Positions 8,768-16,032 of a stretch of 64,000 nt of DNA are shown one piece after another. The notes under the pieces are model-generated. The model was not told the DNA's origin. It did not search any database and saw only the letters and a list, made by a program, of their open reading frames with translations. The stretch is taken from positions 744,001-808,000 of the forward strand of contig JANPZW010000008.1 in NCBI GenBank assembly GCA_024707385.1. Reading direction: 5' to 3'. The stretch is from Cellvibrionaceae bacterium. GTDB taxonomy: Bacteria; Pseudomonadota; Gammaproteobacteria; Pseudomonadales; Cellvibrionaceae. Position 1 is the first letter of the stretch. Every line of letters begins with the position of its first letter. Both the position numbers and the translations under genes were made by a program.

Positions 8768-9475
8768 TTATAAAAATTTCTTGAATCGGCTGGCGGTGAT
8801 GTAGAACGTCAGGCCCGTGACGAAAAACGCGGGTAAAAAAATCACCAGTGGATGAATCGAAACCGGAAATGTGAGATAGATACCGAACGCGAGAAACATG
8901 GATGGGCCGATAAAGCGTTTCGCATGGTGATAAACAAGTGCGCTTTCGTTGCCGCCACAGTCTTTGCGGATTTCACGCTCAGTAAGCCCATCGAGAACAC
9001 CCAGGATGGTGGCCACGATGAAACCGGTCATGGCGCTGACACAGATCGCAAGGCGCACGCAGAATAAAAAGGCGACATTAACGGCAGCCTGTAAGCCATG
9101 CGCGATGGCATTTAGCACACTCCAGGTGCTCTCTTTCATCCGGTCGGCGAGATGTGTCAAATGGATGTACTGAACAAAGGAAGTGCAGTATTCGAGCAGT
9201 GTGTGAGCGAGGTCTTTCGGATAAATCCCGATGATGAGATTCCGATTGAACTGGCTGAGATAGGCGAACTCGGTCGTAAGAATTTTTTCGGAGTGATCGA
9301 GATCCCACCAGAACACCATGCCGATCCACTCGACCAGGATCGAGACAAACACCGCGAGAATCGACCATCCGACAAATCGGAAAACGTTGCCGATACTCAT
9401 GTCCCAAAGACGCAGCACGATACCGGGCCGTTTTTCCTTAGTGATTTTCCGCGTGCGCGTGGAGGTCTGACTCAT
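8768..9475 (-). CDS. ICE membrane protein TIGR03747 (PFL_4697)
   Basis: 235-residue polytopic inner-membrane protein encoded directly after traD, as in PFGI-1-type elements. A basic N-terminus (TRTRKITKEKRPG) is followed by about four hydrophobic stretches (roughly residues 32-55, 120-165, 190-210 and 212-228). Signature-like segments include WWDLDHSEKIL, YPKDLAHTLLEYC and GLTEREIRKDCGGNESALVYHH. Its ATG overlaps the traD stop by 4 bases, suggesting TraD and this protein are made stoichiometrically. Frame intact. Confidence 0.85.
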   Translation of the reverse strand: MSQTSTRTRKITKEKRPGIVLRLWDMSIGNVFRFVGWSILAVFVSILVEWIGMVFWWDLDHSEKILTTEFAYLSQFNRNLIIGIYPKDLAHTLLEYCTSFVQYIHLTHLADRMKESTWSVLNAIAHGLQAAVNVAFLFCVRLAICVSAMTGFIVATILGVLDGLTEREIRKDCGGNESALVYHHAKRFIGPSMFLAFGIYLTFPVSIHPLVIFLPAFFVTGLTFYITASRFKKFL

Positions 9476-11595
9476 GCGGCCGCCCCCCAGCGCACATCAG
9501 GAACCTGTGCCCAGGACAGATCGTTCGCAGCGCGGTGTTTTGGCGCCATATCACTGCACATCAACGCGATGTCCGCAGGCAATTCGTCTTCATCTTTCAG
9601 TTGCGGAATGCGCAGTTTGTACAGTCGGCCACCGAGCAACGCGAATGCGTGGCCTTTGGGCAGTCGCGTCAGATCGCCGGGCGAGATCATCGGCACGCGT
9701 TGCGTCGTGATCCTCTGCTGTGTCGAGGAGGTGAAATCGGTGGCGCTATCGGGATTGGCGTCATCGGTGGCACCGGACATGGTGGTCAGGTGATTCACCT
9801 CAACTTGTGGCAACTGGTCGGTAAGGAGCTTGGCCGTTTCCAGCTCTTTCACCCGCAACATGATCAAATTCCCGAGGTTGCCAACCACCTGACCGGCCTT
9901 GGCGGCGTTGCCGAACCGGGCTTTGATGTCACTGAGTGTCTGCGTGTACACCGTAAGCTGGAATCCGGCGCCCCCGGCTTTGTTTGCCATCGGAATAAAT
10001 TCCCGACCGACGAGCTCGTTGAATTCATCCGCATGAATGCAGATTTGGCGTTTGCGGACCTGAGCGGCGAGTTCCGCAGGAAGTCCTGCCGTAAGACCTC
10101 CTTTGTAGATGGCGCCGGCACGGGAAGTGAGATCGGAGAACATGGAATTGCCGACCGCTTGCGAGACTTCAGCGTCAGACAACGCATCCAGGCCCACATA
10201 AACGATGCCGCCAGTGCGGATGACTTCGTCCCAATCGAAAATCGGTCGAGGGTCGTCGAGATCGGTGTAGTCGGGAGACAGCAGTGCGGCGGTGGGGCCA
10301 CTGGTCAATTTTTCCAGCAGTGGAAATAGGGACGCGACCAATTTGTCGTAAAAGCTTTTTTCGTATTCAAAGGTTTTGAGCAGGCCGCTGGCAACCTGAT
10401 CGCTGATCCCGGACGTTTTGTAAAGCTGACCCATTGCCCAGGTGCGTCTGTCGCGGTCTTTGGTGGCTCTGTCCTGTTTCAGATCATCATTGTCGACGAT
10501 CTGATCAACCGCTTTTTTCCAGTTCAAAATGCCGTTCTTTTCCAGAGTGGCGGCGTTGGTGTTGAAAATGTATTCGAGATATTCCCGCAGCAGAGGATCA
10601 ATGTCCGCGCCGTAGTGGAGCAACGTTTCGTAGGTGATGGTTTTGCCGAGGGTGGTCAGCGCTTTCGACATCACATTGACATAGCGCCAGGTGAATTCCC
10701 GGAAGGCCGCAGAGTTGCCTTCACTCGGCAATTGGCTCGCGATCCGCGACGCCGGTTCGGTGATGCGACCGAAGGTGCCAATCGGGTTATACCGTGCTGA
10801 TAGTTCCGGAAAGCCCAAATGGAAGCAGTAAAACTGGTGCAAGCGGCCAGCGCGTTTGGCCTCGATCCACATGCGCCTGAGCAGCTCCGGATCGCCCTTT
10901 GGATCGAACACGATCACCACTTCGTCGTTGTGGATGTCCTGCGTAATCAGGATTTCCGCCAGACGGGTTTTTCCGACGCGTGTGGTGCCCACCACGAATT
11001 TATGCGCGACGCGTTCGGTTTGCTTTTCGATAACCGGACGCTCGCCTTCCCACAATCCGACTGCATGAGTTGCCGGGTTTCCTTCCACATACGGAAGTGG
11101 CGCAATTGGATTGGCCCAATGCTGTAGCGCCGTGATTTTCGTTATCGCATCCGCGAGTGGTATGGCTTTGAGCAATTTCTCAAGCGTGCGAATCGCCTTG
11201 TAGCACCAACCCTGATCCCGGTTTTTATGGTAATCGAACGTCAGGCGATCGATATCCGTCGCACGCTGCGTATGGCGGGCACGCCATTCGAATCCCATCC
11301 CCAGAAATAAATCGATCCGGCTGATCGGAATGTCGGTGTTGCGGATTTTGTATTCCGGCAGGACGTGGAGCTCATATTGATATTTCATCAGCCGGCACGC
11401 GTGATACAGCCGCTGATTGCCGCGCAACAGCAGGCCGAGCGTGACAGCACCCGTCAGTGCAGGCGTGTGGATCGCCCCGAGCAGGACGCCTGGCGACTGT
11501 GCAACAAGAACTGCGGCGGCCAGATAGGCGAGACCCACCGGCATTTCGTGGGTGGGGCGCAGAAGTTGTTCGATGGGATGTTGGGATGTACTCAT
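9472..11595 (-). CDS. traD: Conjugative coupling factor TraD (SXT/TOL subfamily)
   Basis: 707-residue type IV coupling protein that brings the relaxase-DNA complex to the channel. Two hydrophobic N-terminal stretches (about residues 20-60) anchor it in the inner membrane. The Walker A motif is GTTRVGKT (203-210) and Walker B is VVIVFD (226-231). Further landmarks are ICIHADEFNELVGREFIPM, in the RecA-like core, and FALLGGRLYKLRIP near the C-terminus. The length fits TIGR03743. It is the first gene of the leftward tra operon and diverges from the relaxase side across a 373-bp gap. Frame intact. Confidence 0.92.
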   Translation of the reverse strand: MSTSQHPIEQLLRPTHEMPVGLAYLAAAVLVAQSPGVLLGAIHTPALTGAVTLGLLLRGNQRLYHACRLMKYQYELHVLPEYKIRNTDIPISRIDLFLGMGFEWRARHTQRATDIDRLTFDYHKNRDQGWCYKAIRTLEKLLKAIPLADAITKITALQHWANPIAPLPYVEGNPATHAVGLWEGERPVIEKQTERVAHKFVVGTTRVGKTRLAEILITQDIHNDEVVIVFDPKGDPELLRRMWIEAKRAGRLHQFYCFHLGFPELSARYNPIGTFGRITEPASRIASQLPSEGNSAAFREFTWRYVNVMSKALTTLGKTITYETLLHYGADIDPLLREYLEYIFNTNAATLEKNGILNWKKAVDQIVDNDDLKQDRATKDRDRRTWAMGQLYKTSGISDQVASGLLKTFEYEKSFYDKLVASLFPLLEKLTSGPTAALLSPDYTDLDDPRPIFDWDEVIRTGGIVYVGLDALSDAEVSQAVGNSMFSDLTSRAGAIYKGGLTAGLPAELAAQVRKRQICIHADEFNELVGREFIPMANKAGGAGFQLTVYTQTLSDIKARFGNAAKAGQVVGNLGNLIMLRVKELETAKLLTDQLPQVEVNHLTTMSGATDDANPDSATDFTSSTQQRITTQRVPMISPGDLTRLPKGHAFALLGGRLYKLRIPQLKDEDELPADIALMCSDMAPKHRAANDLSWAQVPDVRWGAAA

Positions 11596-11781
11596 GCCGC
11601 GAAAACTAAACGAGCGTCACGGCATTCGCAGCATTCAAACCGTACACGGCCTGTGCAATTTGATTACTGCCGCAGAAGATGAATTTCACGATACTGAAAA
11701 AACCGACCGGCCGATAAAGGGGAGAAATGGCCAAAAGAACGGGGAAGGGAAGGCAACGGGCAACGGCCCTTATCACCGGAA

Positions 11782-11823
11782 AGGTGGGCCGTCTATCCCA
11801 AAACCCGGATAGACGGCCCACCT
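11782..11823. repeat. Perfect 17-bp inverted repeat (oriT-like hairpin)
   Basis: Arms at 11782-11798 (AGGTGGGCCGTCTATCC) and 11807-11823 are exact reverse complements with an 8-base loop (CAAAACCC). No T-tract follows on either strand, so it is a poor intrinsic terminator. Its place in the traD/traI divergent gap makes a relaxase or accessory-protein recognition hairpin plausible. Confidence 0.75.
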
Positions 11824-11891
11824 GCTAAAGGGTCAATAGGCAAGGGAATGGAAGGGGTTAATGTTTCACAAGGGGAAAAGGTCGGGAAGGG

Positions 11892-11923
11892 AAAAGGCCG
11901 AAAAGGCCAGGGGACAAAAGGCC
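11892..11923. repeat. Short AAAAGGCC direct repeats
   Basis: Three copies of AAAAGGCC begin at 11892, 11901 and 11916, with a related AAAAGGTC at 11876. They lie about 70 bp from the hairpin on the relaxase side. Iteron-like clusters next to a hairpin are common in transfer origins; function here is unproven. Confidence 0.5.
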
Positions 11924-11968
11924 GCAACACCGGCCACAAAAAAACAATTCACAAGGTGCAGATTCCAC

Positions 11969-12394
11969 ATGACCGACACCGCAGCAACCACCTCTCCAGA
12001 GTCCGAAACATTCCAGCATTCCCTGCAGATTGCTCTCGACCGATTACAAAAACCGAGCTGGCAGATTCCTTTGCTGGAGCTGGTGGCACAGTTTGATGCT
12101 GTGCCGGAATACGACGATATTGATATCCATAATGAAGTGTTGAACGTGCTTTGGAAGTTGGCAGAGGCGCTTCAGGAGGATCCAGAATTACCGCTGGAAC
12201 CATTGGCTGCTATTCGCCTTTCAAAAATGGAGATTTGGACTCTGCGCGCCACGGTGGGCCGCAGGACATGGAATCCGATAGAGGAGAGTTTTCAGACCTT
12301 TTCTCAAGGCGGTGAGGCTCAGATTTCGCAATCGAATGCGGCGTATCCCGCCGAAGATATTATCAAGCGCTGGGCGCGTGACCGGCTGCAATGA
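11969..12394 (+). CDS. Small acidic protein upstream of the relaxase, unrecognised
   Basis: 141 residues from the ATG at 11969 (MTDTAATTSPESETFQ). An in-frame start at 11861 would add a very basic low-complexity extension encoded by the purine-rich repeats, and I consider it less likely, although it has a GAAGGGG site upstream. The protein is helical and acidic (LWKLAEALQEDPELPLEPLAAIRL) with no motif I recognise. Its stop overlaps the traI start by 4 bases (ATGA), so it is co-translated with the relaxase. An accessory DNA-binding or relaxosome role is possible but not shown. Confidence 0.6.
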   Translation: MTDTAATTSPESETFQHSLQIALDRLQKPSWQIPLLELVAQFDAVPEYDDIDIHNEVLNVLWKLAEALQEDPELPLEPLAAIRLSKMEIWTLRATVGRRTWNPIEESFQTFSQGGEAQISQSNAAYPAEDIIKRWARDRLQ

Positions 12395-14623
12395 GCAGGA
12401 TTGCGGAAATTCCGCCATCTGACAGTGCGATCCAGCAGTTGGATGTCACTGCACTGCCGATTGCTGTCTACGACCGACTCTGTTCGCTGACCGGTCTTGA
12501 TCCCGATCTGCGCGAATGGCGGGCGTTGGCCGGCATGGATGACAAGGTGTTCAACGTCCTGATCCGGCAGGCCTTCGTACACTACTCCGAATCTGTGCAA
12601 TTAGCTCCAGCGTCCGAAGCACATCATCATTGTGGCCCGGGCGGCTTGCTGCTGCATACTCATGACGTCATCACTCTGGCACTGAAGCGCCGGCGAGCCC
12701 TGCAGCTTCCTCTGGGCGGCAGTATCAGCGAGATCAATGAGAAACGGCATTTGTGGACTTACGGCATTTTTGCCGCGTGCCTCCTGCATGACATTGGCAA
12801 ACTCGCCTCAACCATCCGCATCATCCTGAATCTGCGTAACGGCCAGAAGCGACCTTGGAATCCTCACGATGAACCCATCACCGCTTTTCCAGAAGCGGTG
12901 AGCTACAGCATTCAGTTTCAGAAATTGCCCTATGCGTATCACCACCAGGTGGCTCCCACACTGTTCGATATTTTGCCTCGGGTGGCCAGAAGCTGGATTG
13001 CGAACGACACGGTTCTGATGAAGCAGTTGTGCGCGCATTTGCGCGGGGACCGGTATGAGAGTGGGGTGATCGGAGAAATCGCCGAGGCGGCTGACATGAC
13101 ATCAACCGCCAGGAATCTGCAGCTTCCCATGCCGAAGCAGCGCTTCAGCGCTGCGGTACCCGTAATTGATCGATTTATCGGCGCTATCCGCGCGTGGATC
13201 AAGGAAGGTGAGCTCAAAATCAACGTGAACGGGGGATGGGGTGGGTGGATTCGGCTGGAGCCTGCTACTTCGTCTGCAGGAGTCTGGCGGAAAAACTGAT
13301 CCGCTATTGCGACGACTTGGGCATCACCGATATTCCGCGGGATCCGATCCGGATCTATGACATTCTCCAGGAGCATGGCTATGCGCTGCCAACGGCTGAC
13401 GGCAAAGCCGTGTGGACCATTGAGGTCACTGGGCAGACGGCTGCGGGGGAATCTTATCAGCATAAATTCACCTGCCTGAAATTCGAGGGCAGGCGCCTGG
13501 TGGTGCCGACGCGGATGCTGGAGCCCCTGCAGGGAACGGTCGAGGTCATCGAGGCAGCGGGAAAATCCGCTGCAAAACCTGCGAAACCCCATTCTTCGAT
13601 GGCGACATCGCCGCCTGAAGCGGCGGTAGTACAGGAGAATGCAGCGAACACGGCAGTAGAAAACCAGGAAACTGCCCATCCGGAAGCGGATCCTCCCGAA
13701 CAGAAATCCGCATCACCACCACGACAACACCGTATCACCGAAAACAGCCGCAGTGACGCGGCGGGGGCCATCAGGAGCCTGCCCGAAAATCCCTTATTTT
13801 TGGCACGGTGCGCAAGGAGCTGGAAAACCGCAGCGCGGAACCTGTGCAGGATCTGCATCACCATCAGGAAACTGCAATGGCAGCTGCAGGCGGGCGTCAG
13901 GAGACTGAACATCACGGGGCCGATACAACCACCGCTGCGGTCGCAGCGAACCATGAATCCCAACCTCCAGAATCGATGATTGCGGATACGGTGGAGGATC
14001 ACCAGGCATCTGAGGATCCTGGAGAAACGATCAGGGACCGTGTGGAAGAGGAGCGCGAGTGCGCGGGAGCCCGGCGGGTCCAGGAGCTGATGGGTAAAAC
14101 CCAGGCAGCTGCGGAATCCGCTTCCGACAATCAGGAAGCTGGCGCAGCCAGTAAAACTTCACCAGGCAAAAAACCGTGGGAGACGGGTGAGGAGATCGTG
14201 ACCAGCCTGCCGATGTACAAGGGAATCACCATTCAAACGGAAAACATCGGGAAGATGTTTTTCAACTGGCTGAAGAAAGGACTCATTGAGAAAACCATTT
14301 TGATCAATACGCCTGTCGCTCTCGTGCATATCGTCGAGGACGGGATCCTGCTGCTGTCACCCGGCCTGTTCAAAGATTTTTGTCTGAAGCATGGAATGCC
14401 GGAGAAGGACCATGGGCCGCTCAGCAAGAAATTTGACAAGCTTCGGCTCGGAATCAAAACCGCAGATGGGCTGGGGATCCACATTCTCTGGGCGGTGGGA
14501 GAGAAACGGGCCGGCAGGGTCAGTGGACGTCTGATTCCCCATCACACCATTTACGGCGACGACTATCCGGTTCCTCAGATCAACAAATTCTTCAAAAAGA
14601 GCTTAACGCCACAAGAGGAATAG
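12391..14623 (+). CDS. traI: MOBH-family relaxase TraI (TIGR03760), frameshifted twice
   Basis: Relaxase that should nick oriT and pilot the strand, about 744 residues over three frames. The N-terminal TraI_2 domain has the MOBH metal-binding features: HHH at residues 78-80, H91-D92 in LLHTHDV, and the HD pair H133-D134 in LLHDIGK. After a Pro/Gln/Ala-rich linker, the C-terminal conserved domain has ITIQTENIGKMFFNWLK and HHTIYGDDYPVPQINKFF. Break 1 is in G5 at 13231-13235; one more G joins KINVNGG to MGWVDSAGACYF. Break 2 is in T5 at 13797-13801; one more T gives ENPLFFGTVRKELEN. Both are one-base losses in homopolymers, so the protein is probably intact in the organism. Confidence 0.88.
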
Positions 14624-14730
14624 ACGTGTCAAATTTCGGCATAGGTATTGATCATTCAAACGAACGTTTTTTAGGATTCAGGCTTTACCGAGTGTTCATT
14701 GTGCATTTGCTCATATGGAGTTGTATTTGA

Positions 14731-15684
14731 ATGGATTTTGTAGACATTGCCACTGAGTATTGTGATCTGAATGTGTCCAATTCAGAGTCTCGCAGTATCA
14801 TCATGTGGGCCGCAAAGCTCTTTGACCGTCGCGCATCATGTTCTGTTGAGAATTTGTCACCCGCTGCCGTTGCGCGCTTCAAAAATGAAACTCTTAAGAA
14901 TGCAAAGGGTGTCACCTACAACGGATATTTACGTTATCTGCGTCTGCTCGGAGATTTCGCCGTTGAGCACGGATACATGGAGAAAAATTGGTTTCGGTGC
15001 GCAAAATCAGCTCCATTGGAGCAGCCACTGCCGAAAGTGATGTCAGACAACACCCTTTGGGAACTCGTGGAGTACGTTACGGGAAATCCTCAGGTGTGCT
15101 ACCCAAACTGGTTTTGGGTTTCCGTGATCAAGACCCTGTACTTTACGGGAGTCCGGAGACGGCAGATTGTCGGGATACTGAGAAAAGATGTGGATCTGGC
15201 AAATCAGCGGTTGACGCTTCGGTCAGAAACGTCGAAGACGCGCCGGGCGTGGATGATTCCGCTGCATACAGTAGTTCTTGAGACGATGCAGGAGATGATC
15301 CGGCAATCAGAGGCGCAGCTCGACCGTGCGCTCCTTCCCGAAGAGCCGGTTTTCAACATATGCCGGTTCAGTCCCCGCTTCAAACCTGACGCCGATAACC
15401 ATGATTATATGAGAGCCAGGTCCATTACGGACTTTTTTGCGAGGATGAAAGCGCGCACCGGACTGGTGGTTGGCGCACACCGGTTTCGCCATACTGTGGC
15501 CACGAAGCTTTGTAACCCAGAGGAAGAAGCAATAGAGCCGGACATATTTGGTGTTCAGTCACTGCTTGGACATACCTCCATTCAAACGACCCGGGGGTAT
15601 GTGCAAACCAAGCCTGCTAGGCTTGAACGTCTTGTGGATACATTAGAAGTCCCGGGGTTGATGAACCGGGCGTTGTCAAGGTGA
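14731..15684 (+). CDS. int: Tyrosine-recombinase integrase of the ICE
   Basis: 317-residue phage-type integrase. An N-terminal SAM-like DNA-binding domain (residues about 1-95) precedes the catalytic domain, which carries the expected residues: Arg142/143 in FTGVRRRQI, a Lys at 169, H250-x-x-R253 in HRFRHT, His281 in LLGHTSIQTT and the nucleophile Tyr290 in TTRGY. It starts at 14731 behind a GGAG site. It is transcribed toward tRNA-Pro, with its stop 195 bp from the tRNA 3' end, the usual place for an ICE integrase using a tRNA attachment site. Frame intact. Confidence 0.92.
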   Translation: MDFVDIATEYCDLNVSNSESRSIIMWAAKLFDRRASCSVENLSPAAVARFKNETLKNAKGVTYNGYLRYLRLLGDFAVEHGYMEKNWFRCAKSAPLEQPLPKVMSDNTLWELVEYVTGNPQVCYPNWFWVSVIKTLYFTGVRRRQIVGILRKDVDLANQRLTLRSETSKTRRAWMIPLHTVVLETMQEMIRQSEAQLDRALLPEEPVFNICRFSPRFKPDADNHDYMRARSITDFFARMKARTGLVVGAHRFRHTVATKLCNPEEEAIEPDIFGVQSLLGHTSIQTTRGYVQTKPARLERLVDTLEVPGLMNRALSR

Positions 15685-15706
15685 GACAGAGGGCGTATGC
15701 TTTTTA

Positions 15707-15727
15707 GTGGCGAGATCAATTCGCCAC
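15707..15727. repeat. 7-bp inverted repeat after int
   Basis: Arms GTGGCGA (15707-15713) and TCGCCAC (15721-15727) with a 7-base loop. No T-run follows, so a terminator is doubtful; it could be a protein-binding site in the attachment region. Confidence 0.4.
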
Positions 15728-15838
15728 AGCCGGAACTAAAACCCTAATCAAAAACTGAGGAGACCGGCGACACAATCCTTGATGTGACAATGTGAATCCG
15801 TGGGATCGGATACAAAGTATAAGACCGGATTCCGTGAT

Positions 15839-15867
15839 TCTACTTCCAATGATTTTTTGGAAGTAGA
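15839..15867. repeat. 11-bp inverted repeat beside the tRNA 3' end
   Basis: TCTACTTCCAA (15839-15849) and TTGGAAGTAGA (15857-15867) form an 11-bp perfect stem with a 7-base T-rich loop, 12 bases from the tRNA CCA end. It could be an arm-type integrase or excisionase site, or a tRNA transcript 3' structure. Confidence 0.5.
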
Positions 15868-15878
15868 AAACGGGGAAT

Positions 15879-15955
15879 TGGTCGGAGCGGCGGGATTTGA
15901 ACCCACGACCACTACACCCCCAGTGTAGTGCGCTACCAGGCTGCGCTACGCTCCG
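15879..15955 (-). tRNA. tRNA-Pro(GGG), ICE attachment-site candidate
   Basis: 77 nt including an encoded CCA. Read on the minus strand it begins CGGAGCG, and the acceptor strands CGGAGCG/CGCTCCG pair perfectly. The D-arm GCGCAGCCTGGTAGCGC is typical of Pro tRNAs, the anticodon loop CTGGGGG gives GGG, and the T-loop is GGTTCAAATCC. Its 3' end faces the integrase, the geometry expected when an ICE inserts at a tRNA 3' end and restores the gene. The second copy of the core would be at the far ICE end, outside the window. Confidence 0.95.
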
Positions 15956-16032
15956 AAATCGCCGGCCTGGCCGGCGAAGAGGCGCAAATCATACCGGAAA
16001 CCGACAGGAATGCAAGCGCGAGGCGCGGCTTA

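Larger units (their letters stand above)
11596..11968. promoter_or_regulatory. Divergent intergenic region, candidate oriT and tra promoters
   Basis: 373 bp between divergently transcribed traD and the relaxase operon. No convincing gene is present. The right part (about 11700-11960) is strongly purine-skewed, rich in runs such as AAGGGGAAAAGG. It contains the long hairpin at 11782-11823 and AAAAGGCC direct repeats. In MOBH ICEs the nic region is usually intergenic and near the relaxase or coupling gene, which fits. The assignment as oriT is inference; it must also carry outward promoters for both operons, but I cannot pick clear -35/-10 boxes. Confidence 0.45.

Noticed and set aside
9535..10329. 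A 264-codon plus-strand frame opposite traD
   Set aside because: Antisense to an intact coupling-protein gene with Walker motifs; composition is that of a shadow frame.
11782..11823. Reading the long hairpin as a bidirectional terminator
   Set aside because: Neither strand has a T-tract after the stem, and the flanking genes diverge from it, so there is nothing to terminate.
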